From positions 3,102,501-3,166,500 of the forward strand of contig JALJCQ010000030.1 in assembly GCA_023091665.1 (NCBI GenBank): a stretch of 64,000 nt of DNA. The letters run 5' to 3'. The first letter of the stretch is position 1, and the number at the start of each line of letters is the position of its first letter. Source of the DNA: Pythium myriotylum (lineage: Eukaryota > Oomycota > Peronosporomycetes > Pythiales > Pythiaceae). This document shows positions 19,374 through 28,780 of the stretch, piece by piece. The notes under the pieces are model-generated. The model saw nothing but the letters and a program-made list of their open reading frames with translations. It ran no database searches and was not told the DNA's origin. Made by a program: the position numbers and the translations under genes.

Positions 19374-21390
19374 CTACAACGCGCGAGCATTGCTGGGGCT
19401 AGCTGGTCGCGAGCTGGTCGGGGACTCGCTGCCAGGTGTTTGCGAGCGTCGGCGTCGTCGACTGTTCGTGGGACTCGCGAGCAGCTCATTCGCGAGCAGC
19501 TGGTGGTCGCCGCCCAATCGCGCCTGCAGTCGACTGGGCTGGCGAGAGAGAGTGGCTTTCTTTGGCTTGCGTCTTCTTGCGGGCGGCATCACCACGATGA
19601 GTCGCAGTAGCCACTGTCGTTGGACGTTGAGCTTTATGGCAACTTTCTGGAACCAACGCGAGAGCCACCCATTAGGTTCCCGACGGCCCGAATGAAACGT
19701 GAATCGTGTCCACCATCACTCACATAGATTTGCAGGTACATGCGCTCCTCGTGCCAGAGCGGGCTCTTGAACGCGAGCTGCAGCGCTGTCTTGCGGTGCT
19801 CGTACAGCGGACGAAGACAGCTCGTGTGGACGATTTCATGGGTGCGCTGCGGCAGGCTGAACTGAAGTGGCAGGCCCTCGCGTCGCAGCTGTTCACACTT
19901 GCGTTCGAACCGGCGAGTTAATGCCCATTCGCGAGCCTGGACGCCTCTGCCATGATGATCATCAGCATGCTTAGTATTCTGCCACGTGACATACAAACTA
20001 CACTGCCGCCTGCTCTCTCGCACATGATCGTACCGAATCAGGCTCTGGATCTGAACGGCTGCTTGGCACTGCAATTTCGCGACCACCGTCGAAATCTTGG
20101 CTCGAAGACGATAGGCTCGAAAGCAACTCTGCCACATATGTGCGCGCCGTCAGATTGCGCATAACCAGTCCACAACTGTCTTCGACCAGAAAATTCAGTC
20201 TCACCTGGAGCTTGATTGCCGCAGCGTTGTAAATCGCGTCGTAGTGTTTCGTGAGCATCTTGGCGTATGCCGCGCGTGCTAGGAACCCTCGCACCACGGC
20301 CTGAATAAGAGTCGTCGCGTAGTGTCGCTGCTCTTTCATGGCCCGGAACTCGTGCTTCTTGCCCGCTCGAGAGGCGATCTCTTGGCGCCACGGCGACGAC
20401 TTCTCGCGACCGTCCTCGCCACTCTCCACAATCGCCGGAGGCAGCTGTTTGAGTGTGCTCTCCATCGTGTTGAGCTGCATGGTAGCAAGCAGGAGTCAGT
20501 CCGGCATTCAGTAGGCAGAACTGGTGAAGAGGAACTTCAGATAGATCACTCACATCTACTCGTATCGATGATAGCGTATTCAGTCGCTTCCGAATCTCGT
20601 ATGTGATGACGCGTGGGCGGCAGCGATAGCCACGATAGCATGCCTGGATCTTGGTCGCGGCCCAATTGTCCAATTTTCGTTTTTCTTCTCGCTCCTTGTG
20701 GAGCTGTTTCATGAATCGGTCGCGTTCCTGTACGAGTTCCTGGTTGAGTCGGTGGACGGGGATGGGGAGCGCCGGTAGGCTGCGACGGAAGAACGGCAGT
20801 TGCGTCTGGTACTTGCCGTTCTTTTTCTTGATCTTCTTTGGGTTGCACGATTGTGCGTATACGTGCATCGTTGGGTTCACAGCCTGTGAAGACTCATTCT
20901 GATTACTTGATGTTTGCTGCGCCAATCGATGCCGCCGCTTACTGGATGTGTCGATGGGCCTTGCAGTGACCACCGTCGACATGACGTTGGAGCAAGTGAG
21001 CTGTGTCGTGTAGAGGAATGTCATGCGTTTGGCCTCGAAGCCTTCGAAGCAGCCCGTCTTCAGCACCAACTCCAACGAGACCATCTCCGGACTCAGCGTA
21101 TCGTCTTCTGCTTCGTTTGCCGCATTCTCTGGCTGAAGTTCTGTGGGTTTGCTGTGCTCCTCATCCCCAACCACATCGTTTTCGTTGTCAACTCTTGCGG
21201 CAGAATCGGGACTTCCATCATGCCGACCCTCGCCCATTTGTGTAGCCATCTCTGAAAGTCCCACGTAGCGTTGTTGACTTCGTCGCCACTCCCTCGCCAC
21301 CTTCTCCACGCGAAGCACTGCGACGTCAGGCGAGTGGTTTTCTGTCTTGCGCGCGTGTACACTAATAGCGGCGCTGGGTATCCTGCTCAT
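19374..21390 (-). CDS. IQ-motif protein (head-to-head paralogue of the IQ-ankyrin gene)
   Basis: My four-exon model is 20554-21390, 20205-20474, 19724-20128 and 19374-19646, all joined in phase 0. Donors are GTGAGT, GTGAGA and GTGAGT; acceptors are GCAG, GCAG and CCAG; the product has 594 residues starting MSRIPSAAISV. IQ motifs, which bind calmodulin or myosin light chains, are visible at ATKIQACYRGYRCR, TTLIQAVVRGFLAR, AAIKLQ and AAVQIQSLIRYDHV. The preceding segment (RLNQELVQERDRFMKQLHKE) aligns with RLNFALAQEREAFLGILHER in the divergent neighbour, so the two are paralogues. The tail is basic and Ser/Pro-rich. It probably acts on the cytoskeleton or flagellum as a calmodulin-binding protein (inference). 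If the last intron is not spliced, the frame ends at 19634. Confidence 0.65.
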
Positions 21391-21463
21391 TGGTGGAAAT
21401 GATCGATCGTCGCGCCTCTTCAAGATCAATGGGCGACTGAGTCCCCATGGATACGCCGGAGCA

Positions 21464-24400
21464 ATGGAGCTGCGCGCGACCACGAAAGAGCAATGGCTGC
21501 AACTCCAGGACGAGCAGCGTCACGCGCGTATCGTGGCTGTGAACCAGGCGCTCGCACTCACGCCGAGTCTCTACTTCGGCACGCGGCGGTGCACGTACAG
21601 CGACGTCACAAGCGTCGTGACTACAGTTCAGCCAGTGCCCCGGTTTGTCCACGACGCCTCCAAGTCTCCAACCACCAAGAGACCCCGACATGTCAAGCCA
21701 GCGTGGGAGGCTCCATCCACAGGAAAGCAGTCTTCGGATCGGCAGGCCGAGTCGCTCCCATTCATACAGTCAGGCGACGCAGCTTCGCAGTTTGTGGAGG
21801 CGCCACTGGAAGGAGACAGTGAGCGGCAGCGGCGGTTCCTCGCCCGTCTGAACTTTGCGCTGGCTCAAGAGCGCGAGGCCTTCCTGGGAATCCTCCACGA
21901 GCGTCGCAAACAGCGCTATCTCGTTGAAAACAAAGCAGCGCTCGTCATCCAACGGGTCTATCGGGGCTTCTTGCTTCGCCGGCGGTTTGTGACGATCAAG
22001 GAGAAGCTGCGCGTACGCAAGCGGATCCGCGTGAGCTTGGTCCGCGTCACGAAAGGCACGGCGATTATCACTGGCGAAAACGAGCGGAAGGCACGACTCA
22101 TCGAACAGCGCAATGGCGCGGCACGGCGGATACAATCTGCATATCGACGGTGGCGAGGACGGCGCATTCTACAGCGAGAGCGAGTGCTGCAGCAGCAAGA
22201 ACTGCGTCGCCGGAAGGCCACTTTGATCCAACGCGTGTGGCGAAAAGCTATCGCGCAGGCTGCCGTGAGGAAACTGCGAGAACGACTCGACGGAGAGCGA
22301 AGACAACGACTCGCGCTTATGGTCACCAGAGTCTTCCAGGGTTACCAGGCTCGCCAACGCGTCCGACAAATACGTCTGCGACGTCAGGTACACGCAAGCC
22401 AGCGAATCCAGGACGCAGTGCGTGAGTTCCACAGCCGGAAAGCTCTCGTTCTCCAGCGGCGTCACCGTCTTGAAGAAAGACGCGATTTTGCAGCAACCAA
22501 GATCCAGAAACTTGTGCGAGGCGTCACAGCGCGAGAACGAGTGCTTCGTCTTCGTATCGAGGAAGATCGCGCGATCCGTGTGGCCTGTGCGCTATCTATC
22601 CAGCGAGTGTATCGTGGTTTCCGCGGACGGCGGCAGATGCGTTTTTACCGCCTCTTCCAAGCACATTCTCATGCCTATCAGTGCGCCATCCACTTGACGA
22701 GGATCGTTCGTGGTTTTCTCGGCAGACAGCGCGCCAAGCTAGAGCGACTTGATCAGGAGACCGATGTGCTCGTGCAGACTGCGAAGGGCAACACGTCAAC
22801 GGTGACAGATCTATTGGACGGATATGGGCTCGTCGACGAACCGGTTGAGCTCACGTCAACGCGGTTCTCTACGAAAAACAACATCCTTCATCTCTCTGCA
22901 AGGCACGGCCACATGGAAATCCTTACGCATGTCCTTCCTATGTTTCTTGAGCAGGCGCCGCAAGTGGTCTATGCCATGAACGCAAAAGGTGAGACGCCGT
23001 TGGAGTTGGCGATCTGCCACGGGCACGAGAAACTCGCATCGTTTCTGTTGACGAAAACTGCGGATCTCTTCGCTCAGGCACCACACATAAGAAGCAGAAA
23101 AGTGCAAAGCGGAAGGCGAGAACGGAGCCTCCTATTGGATGCAGCTCGCCATGGGATGGGAGCGATTGTGGCAAAGTTGATTGTTTTATTCCCGCAGTTG
23201 TACGATGGCAAGGAGCGCGATTCGTGGTCCAAGCGAACGCTTCTCCATGAAGCGATTTTGTATCCGAGAGACCGCTACGAGGATAACAAGACTACGAGCC
23301 TGATAGTGGAGGCCATTAGCGTCACACTGCATGGCATGCTTAGCAAACTCCCCGTCGACGTCAACGCGCAGGACCTCGTGGGCTTCACACCATTGCACTT
23401 GGCCGCAATGCTCGGAAACCTCAAGGCCGTGCAACTACTGCTCGAGTACGGAGCCGACGTGGCATTGAAAGATCGAGAGGACCGCACGGCGTGGAGGCTT
23501 GCGTTATTGCACGGTCATGAGGCGTGCTTCCTTGAGATCCGCCGCAAGTGGCTCAATGACGTTTCTGTGGGCAACCGTGCGAGCAAGTCGGACGAAGGAA
23601 ACGACGCTGGCGTTATCGATATGGGCAAGGCACTCGCTCTTGCCGCGACTAAGAGTCGCCATGGCCACCGCCGATTTCTTGAGAATCTCCATCCCCATCT
23701 TGCGGGCGATCTCATCCAGGCAGCACGACGGTTCGAGAATGACCGTGTTCGGTTGTTTCTAGATGAGTTCCACGCGAGCCCCAACGCAACAGACCCTGTC
23801 GGCGACGGTGACTCGCTGCTGATGGTCGTACTAAACGAGAAGAATGTGCCGCTGCTTCGATACTTGGTGGCAGAGTACCAAGGCGAGCTCGATTTGATGT
23901 ACGTTAACAAGAACGGACGCTCCGTTATGGACGCGGCGCTCCAGAGCCCGAAGTTGCTCAGGATTGTGATCCACGACGGACTAGCAAACCCGTGTCTACC
24001 GCTCGACAATTTCAAGTTGCATCGCACAACTTGTCATGAGGCTGTGCGTAGAGGATACGATCTGCGCGAGTGGCTTCGAGGGTACTCGTTCATGCCAAGC
24101 ATGTTAGCTCAGCTGACTGACGACGCCGGCCGCACACCGCTCCACGACGCAGCAGAGTTTGGAAACCTGTCGTCGGCCAAGCTGCTGCTGAACGTTGGGC
24201 TCCGTGTGGACCAGCGAGACGCCGTAGACAAGCGCACGCCGCTTCACGAGGCGTGTCGCGCGGGCGACGTGGCGATAGTCCGAAAAATGGTCAGCAAGTC
24301 GCCAGACACCTTGTGGATCTGCGACGCGGCAGGTCAGTTGCCTGCCGTGGATGCAGCCTCGTCCGCGAATGTTGAGCTGCTCCACTTGGTCGTGGACTGC

Positions 24401-24644
24401 ATGCGACGCAGTCTGCGCCAGCGAGGCGGCTACAGCGAAACGCTTGAAGCACTGGAGACGTGGCTGCACGAGGCCGAAGAGACCCGGCGTAGCGGCAGTT
24501 TTGATGGGAAAGGTGAGTGCTGTGGTGCCGAGGATTCAACGAAAGGGCGGTGTTAATCGTTTGTGACGTGCAGATGCGATCGAGCTCGGGTTTATCCTGC
24601 AAAAGGCATTCGATCGACAGTGGCGAGACGGCGCGGATAGTTAA
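21464..24644 (+). CDS. IQ-motif / ankyrin-repeat protein
   Basis: 1039 residues: exon 1 is 21464-24512, then a 61-bp intron (GTGAGT..GCAG), then exon 2 at 24574-24644 ending in TAA. Start MELRATTKEQW was chosen over an in-frame ATG at 21347 because the upstream codons overlap the divergent gene and give no conserved sequence. Residues about 155-425 hold at least six IQ motifs (AALVIQRVYRGFLLRRRF, AATKIQKLVRGVTAR, CALSIQRVYRGFRGRRQ). Ankyrin repeats cluster at about 465-700 (GFTPLHLAAMLGNLKAVQLL) and 870-1000 (GRTPLHDAAEFGNLSSAKLL). IQ plus ankyrin suggests a calmodulin-regulated scaffold. Its start lies 73 bp from that of the minus-strand IQ paralogue, so the two share a promoter region. Confidence 0.8.
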
Positions 24645-24744
24645 CGGCACGATCTCGTGATGCCATCGAGAAAGAATCGCCAGTCTCCAATTTGTGAGAA
24701 GGTGGAAGCGACCCAGAGGACTCCCAAGAACCAGACGAGCAACC

Positions 24745-25014
24745 ATGAAGAGCAGCTTCGCGGTGATGACGACGGCACTCGTCGCCTGTGCGCTGACGAC
24801 CCAGTTGGTCACGGCCCAAGAGCAAGGTCACTTGCGTCGCGAGTTGGAAGGAGCCCCGAGTGAGCAGGAGAATCAGCAGGGTGGCGAACCCGAGTACTGG
24901 CGCAGAGGCTACTACGGTGGTGGATATCCAGGAGGATGGTACGGTGGCCGTGGCTGGTATGGTGGTCGCGGATGGTACGGGGGTCGCGGATGGTACGGCC
25001 GTGGTGGCTGGTGA
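24745..25014 (+). CDS. Small secreted Gly/Trp/Tyr-rich protein (cluster member A)
   Basis: 89 residues. MKSSFAVMTTALVACALTTQ is the start of a clear signal peptide, probably cleaved after VTA (VTA-QEQ). Then follows HLRREL at residues 29-34, a short Glu/Gln-rich spacer, and a C-terminal array of GGRGWYGGRGWYG-type repeats ending GRGGW. It is probably a secreted wall-associated or structural protein, or an effector-like one; the motif is not a canonical RxLR. It belongs to a run of three same-strand secreted genes with the order signal peptide, HLR motif, low-complexity repeats. An in-frame ATG at 24694 is rejected as start because it would bury the signal peptide. Confidence 0.75.
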   Translation: MKSSFAVMTTALVACALTTQLVTAQEQGHLRRELEGAPSEQENQQGGEPEYWRRGYYGGGYPGGWYGGRGWYGGRGWYGGRGWYGRGGW

Positions 25015-25361
25015 AGTCATTTGTCGCGCCGGAACGAGGCCGCGAAAATCTTTGTGCGTTTGGAAATGTCAAGAGGATAGTCATCAGGTGTAATTCGCCG
25101 TTAGCAATGATATCCTCCCAATGTGATTGTCAAAACTTCACCATAGCGCGTTTTCATTGGTTATAATATCTATTTACGACTATTTTATCCAACCAACGGA
25201 GTTTAATTCATCGTGACCTTACCCTAATTGCGAACGTACGTTGAAGAGTCCAGCGCAACCGTGGGGTTCATCAAAGCTCGTTCGCAGCTCATGATCGGAA
25301 TCGACCCGGACAGGGACTCATTCTCGATTACCCCGGTTAACGAAGAGAAGGGCAACCCAAG
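25015..25361. promoter_or_regulatory. Spacer with a CCAAT-type box upstream of secreted protein B
   Basis: 347 bp without a gene. ATTGGTTATAAT at 25156 is a reverse CCAAT box about 200 bp upstream of the next start. CTCATTCT at 25318 resembles the oomycete initiator core (YTCANTYY) and sits about 45 bp before the ATG, a sensible place for a transcription start. Both are inferences. Confidence 0.35.
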
Positions 25362-25790
25362 ATGAAGGTCATAGCTGTTGGAGTTGCGATGGCAGTCGCG
25401 TCGGTGGCCTTGGTCTTCCCTGTCATGGCCCAAGGTGGAAATGACGGAATTGGAGGAGTGAGCGACGGAGACCGAGGGGATGCAGGAGATGGAGATGATG
25501 CTGGTGACCGTTTCCACTTGCGTCGACTGGCTGTGCCGAGCCAAGCAACGGTCGATGGAACGCACGGGGCTGAAGCGGATCAAGCAGCGTGGACCGAGGC
25601 TGACCAAGAGGAGGATTGGCGTGGTGGTCGTGGCGATTCGCGAGGAGGCAAACGAGGTGACTGGGACAGCTGGGATCATGGGGATCGCTGGCGTGATGGG
25701 CGAGACCGAGATGACTGGCGTCGCCGTGGGGATCGCGACGCTTGGCGCTACCGCGATCGCGATGACTGGCGTCGTGGCCGTTGGAACTAG
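25362..25790 (+). CDS. Small secreted Asp/Arg/Trp-rich protein (cluster member B)
   Basis: 142 residues. The signal peptide is MKVIAVGVAMAVASVALVFP..., probably cut after VMA (VMA-QGG). A Gly/Asp-rich spacer follows, then FHLRRL at residues 51-56 and the segment AAWTEADQEE, which has a counterpart (DIWTKADEEK) in member C. The rest is RDDWRRRGDRDAWRYRDRDD-type low-complexity sequence ending RGRWN. It has mixed strong positive and negative charge and periodic Trp. There are no cysteines in the mature part and no recognisable domain. It is clearly related to member C and more loosely to member A. Secreted; function unknown. Confidence 0.75.
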   Translation: MKVIAVGVAMAVASVALVFPVMAQGGNDGIGGVSDGDRGDAGDGDDAGDRFHLRRLAVPSQATVDGTHGAEADQAAWTEADQEEDWRGGRGDSRGGKRGDWDSWDHGDRWRDGRDRDDWRRRGDRDAWRYRDRDDWRRGRWN

Positions 25791-26023
25791 CGGTTGCACT
25801 CTCAGTCTGCTCTTTTGCTGGAACCTAGCTGAGCGTTAGGCGGAGTTATGCTCTGTTAATGCATTTTGTTCTACTTTCCATGAATTATCCATCCAACGGT
25901 CTTTCTCTCTTTATCCTAGAAACCTTCTCGTGGGTTCGTTCTTGTCAGCCCACACCAATCGTCTACACCTCCACTGGTCATTGTCGAAGTGGCGCTGGAT
26001 AAAGCATTGTCCCCTTCCCAAGC

Positions 26024-26545
26024 ATGAAGACAAGTGTTGTGGTCCTGAGCGCCGCTGTCGCTGCGTTCGCGCTGTGCGTGCAGCCAATCGCCGCCGAAGG
26101 AACTAACCAGCTTCAGCATCTCCGCCACCTCGAAGACTCGACCGAAGTCAAGCCGCAGGGCGACATCTGGACCAAGGCCGATGAGGAAAAGACACTTGGC
26201 GACGAAATCCACGGACGCGATTATCGCCGTGACTACCGTGATGATCGCCGCGATGATCGCCGTGGTTACCGCGATGACCGCCGTGATGATCGCCGTGGGT
26301 ACCGTGACGACCGCCGCGACGACCGCCGTGGGCGCTTCGGCGAAGCCGCAGATGTAGCTGAAGATGGTGATGAGCTCGAGTCACTTGAGAACTGGCGCGG
26401 CGGTCGCGACTGGCGTGGTGGCGGAGACTGGCGTGGTGGCGGAGACTGGCGCGGTGGTCGTGATTGGCGTGGCGGTCGTGACTGGCGTGGCGGCCGCGAC
26501 TGGCGTGGTGGTCGTGATTGGCGTGGAGGCAACCGCGGCTGGTGA
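26024..26545 (+). CDS. Small secreted repeat protein with DRRDDRRGY and RDWRGG arrays (cluster member C)
   Basis: 173 residues. The signal peptide is MKTSVVVLSAAVAAFALCVQ..., probably cut after IAA (IAA-EGT). QHLRHLE lies at residues 31-37 and DIWTKADEEK at about 46-55. There are then two separate tandem arrays: a DRRDDRRGYR unit repeated three times (DNA about 26238-26335), and, after an acidic linker, nine RDWRGG/GDWRGG units (DNA about 26390-26535), ending NRGW. The arrays are near-identical at DNA level, so they have expanded recently and may vary in length between strains. Secreted; function unknown. Possible roles include cell-wall or surface binding. Confidence 0.78.
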   Translation: MKTSVVVLSAAVAAFALCVQPIAAEGTNQLQHLRHLEDSTEVKPQGDIWTKADEEKTLGDEIHGRDYRRDYRDDRRDDRRGYRDDRRDDRRGYRDDRRDDRRGRFGEAADVAEDGDELESLENWRGGRDWRGGGDWRGGGDWRGGRDWRGGRDWRGGRDWRGGRDWRGGNRGW

Positions 26546-26883
26546 TGGCATCCCCCCAAACTGAAGGGTTTCGTGTCCCCCCGTGAGCTCGAGATCAGCT
26601 ACGATCCTCTTTTGAATGCATATCGCTTCCTTTCCCCGCTTTCATATCCTGGTCAAGTTGAAGCGACTCTATTTCCACCAATCCAATTTCCTTTTGGCAA
26701 ACCGTGCCGTTTTTACCACCAATCGTCTTTTTCCTGTACCGGTTTCTCTACCGGTTCGTTGATGATGCCCTCGATCGGGCGACCCGGCATGTTTCATCTG
26801 TGTGACACGGTCACCTTGGGAGATCCCTCACGAAGAAGCCTCGGTTCGCTCTCTCTCTCTCTCTCTCTCTCCTCTCGCCCCCC
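26546..26883 (+). promoter_or_regulatory. ARPC3 promoter region with three CCAAT boxes and a CT tract
   Basis: CCAAT occurs at 26678-26682, 26683-26687 and 26719-26723; the last sits in TACCACCAATCG, which is identical to 9967-9978. A (CT)11 tract at 26849-26870 lies immediately before the start codon and probably belongs to the 5' leader. No gene is present in this stretch. Confidence 0.45.
26849..26870 (+). repeat. (CT)11 microsatellite in the ARPC3 leader
   Basis: Eleven CT dinucleotides end 13 bp before the ARPC3 start codon. The pyrimidine strand is the sense strand. Confidence 0.9.
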
Positions 26884-27551
26884 ATGCCGGCGTACCACTC
26901 GACGTTCAACGAGCTGCCCGCGCAGGAGGCCTGCGGCTGCGCGATCCTCCCGATCAAGACGCGCGCGCGCGGCCCAGCGCCGCCGGCGCCCGACGGCCAG
27001 GACGACATCGTCGACGAGATCATCCAGCTCTTCCGCGCCAACGTCATGTTCACCAACTACGAGATCAAGGGCAACGCCGACCGCGTGCTCATCTACGGTA
27101 CGCTCTTTGTGCACTTGTGCCTCAAGAAGCTCGACAAGTGCGCCACCAAGAACGACGGTGAGGATGCTCCAGTAGTGGGGAAAGACAATACATAGCGAGG
27201 ACTCATGAGGGGTTTTGATACGTTGGTGATAGCTATCCGCGTGCTCCAGCAGACCGCCGTGGATCAGTTCGCTATTCCTGGTGACTCGAGCTTCCCGCTC
27301 GGCGGTCTCGTGCGCGCGCCATCGAGCGCCAACGAAGCAGGTTCGCTGGAAACCCTAGTGTTGCGTGACTTGGTATGACACGAAGACTGATGATTATTCT
27401 TACTGCAGAGACGATCCGTGGCTACTTGAAGCAGCTCCGGGAAGCGATTGCGTTCCGCCTGCCAGAGGAAGTGTACGCCGACGGCACGCGCAGCAAGTGG
27501 TGGATGCTCTTCGCCAAGCGGAAGTTCATGAACAAGGAGCTCTCCAAGTAG
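26884..27551 (+). CDS. ARPC3: Arp2/3 complex subunit 3 (p21-Arc)
   Basis: Three exons (26884-27157, 27233-27340, 27409-27551), both introns in phase 1, encode 174 residues, which matches the usual family length of about 178. Hallmarks are the MPAYHSTFNELPAQ start, GPAPPAPDGQDDIVDEIIQL, ADRVLIYGTLFVHLCLKKL, AIPGDSSFPLGGLV and the end KWWMLFAKRKFMNKELSK. The protein is a structural subunit of the seven-protein Arp2/3 complex, which nucleates branched actin filaments in the cytoplasm. The first intron acceptor (TGATAG at 27227-27232) was chosen because it keeps the spacing between KCATKND and IPGD seen across the family. Well supported. Confidence 0.93.
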
Positions 27552-27698
27552 ACTCGGTCTGAGCACTCGAACGCTGATGCGAGGACGACAGCCTGCACAG
27601 CGTTAGCACAATTCGCACTCTAACTCTTTCGGTTTTCTCAAGCTTTTTTTTCATTATTCTTCCTTGATACGCACACAATCGGTCCAAATGTCTCTAGC

Positions 27699-28574
27699 TT
27701 ACGAGAAGGCGGCAGCCGTGGCCGAGAACTCTTGGTCAAGCTTGATGAAGCTCTCGAGCCACGCGTTCTGCGGCGCGACCTGCTGAAGCTGGATAGCGTA
27801 CTGCTGGAAGGGTTTGTTGAGGTGGGCACTGACCGCGATCAGGTTCACCAGCGTGTCTTCGTTCGTCTGGTCCTTGCCGATGGCCTCGAGAAGCAGGCGC
27901 TCGGCCTCAACATAGTTCTTCATCGCCATAAACGCGGCCGCCGCGCCGTTCAGCAGCAGCGGAGTCGCGCCAAAGCGGTCCGAGAGCTCCTGGAAGTGGA
28001 GCGTGGCCTCGTCGGCCTTGTCGCCGCCCTTGAACGTGAGCACCCAGGCCTGCGCGAGCTGCGTGAGCGTCGAGTCTTCTTCGATGCGGCGCATCTCCTG
28101 GACTTGCTTCTGCGCGAGATCGACGCGGTCGAGCTGCAGGTACAAGTGGACGATGTACAGGTGGTGCTCGAGCGTGTTGCCCTTGGTGAGCACCGAGAGC
28201 GCGTCCGAGAGCTTGCCCTCGCGCGAGAAGATCATGCCGGCGACCAGCAGCAAGTGCGGGTTCTCGCCGCTGTTCGGGTCCGCGAGCCACTCCTTGAGCG
28301 TGAGCTCGATCATCTCGCGGTCGCCGCCGCTCAGGTACGTCGCGAGCAGCTTGACGGCGCTGAGCGAGATGGGCGTGGTCGCCGAGTCCGGGATGGCCTG
28401 CAGCACCTGCGCGACGTTGCCGAGCCCGAGCTGCGCGCGGTAGACGTAGACGTCTCGCTCCTGGCGCAGTCCGTCGTGCAGGTGGTTCAGCATGTTGCCC
28501 TCGCTGAGCGCGTTCTGGTAGTTGCCCACCCAGAGCTGGTTCTTGAGCGTGAAGAGATCATCCGGCTCGGCCAT
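27699..28574 (-). CDS. COPE: Coatomer subunit epsilon (epsilon-COP)
   Basis: 291 residues, intronless, TPR-like helical repeats throughout. Recognised by the N-terminal MAEPDDLFTLKNQLWVGNYQ, by AGMIFSREGKLSDALSVL, by AWVLTFKGGDKADEATLHFQ and by GAAAAFMAMKNYVEAERLLL. This last pattern, followed by NEDTLVNLI, is typical of epsilon-COP. The protein stabilises alpha-COP in the COPI coat and serves Golgi-to-ER retrograde transport. The start codon is 206 bp from that of LEO1 on the opposite strand, so the two share a divergent promoter. Family length is about 290-310, so the model is complete. Confidence 0.93.
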   Translation of the reverse strand: MAEPDDLFTLKNQLWVGNYQNALSEGNMLNHLHDGLRQERDVYVYRAQLGLGNVAQVLQAIPDSATTPISLSAVKLLATYLSGGDREMIELTLKEWLADPNSGENPHLLLVAGMIFSREGKLSDALSVLTKGNTLEHHLYIVHLYLQLDRVDLAQKQVQEMRRIEEDSTLTQLAQAWVLTFKGGDKADEATLHFQELSDRFGATPLLLNGAAAAFMAMKNYVEAERLLLEAIGKDQTNEDTLVNLIAVSAHLNKPFQQYAIQLQQVAPQNAWLESFIKLDQEFSATAAAFS

Positions 28575-28780
28575 TTTCGCCCTTTATGCCACTTGGCAAG
28601 ATGGGGGGGAACCCACGCCGGCGGATGATACTCCCTTCTAAGTACGTTTTCAATCGTACTTTGTAGGAGAGATCGAGTACAGTAGGACTGTGCGTACTTA
28701 CGGCGATCGAAACCAAGGAGGGGAGGAAACCTCCCATCGAGCTCGAGGCCACTAAAGCTCCCGACCGGTTCGCGCGCGAG

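Noticed and set aside
24829..24846. HLRRELEG read as a canonical RxLR effector motif
   Set aside because: The motif is HLRR-x-L, without R-x-L-R spacing or a downstream EER, and the rest is a Gly/Trp repeat rather than a WY-type domain.
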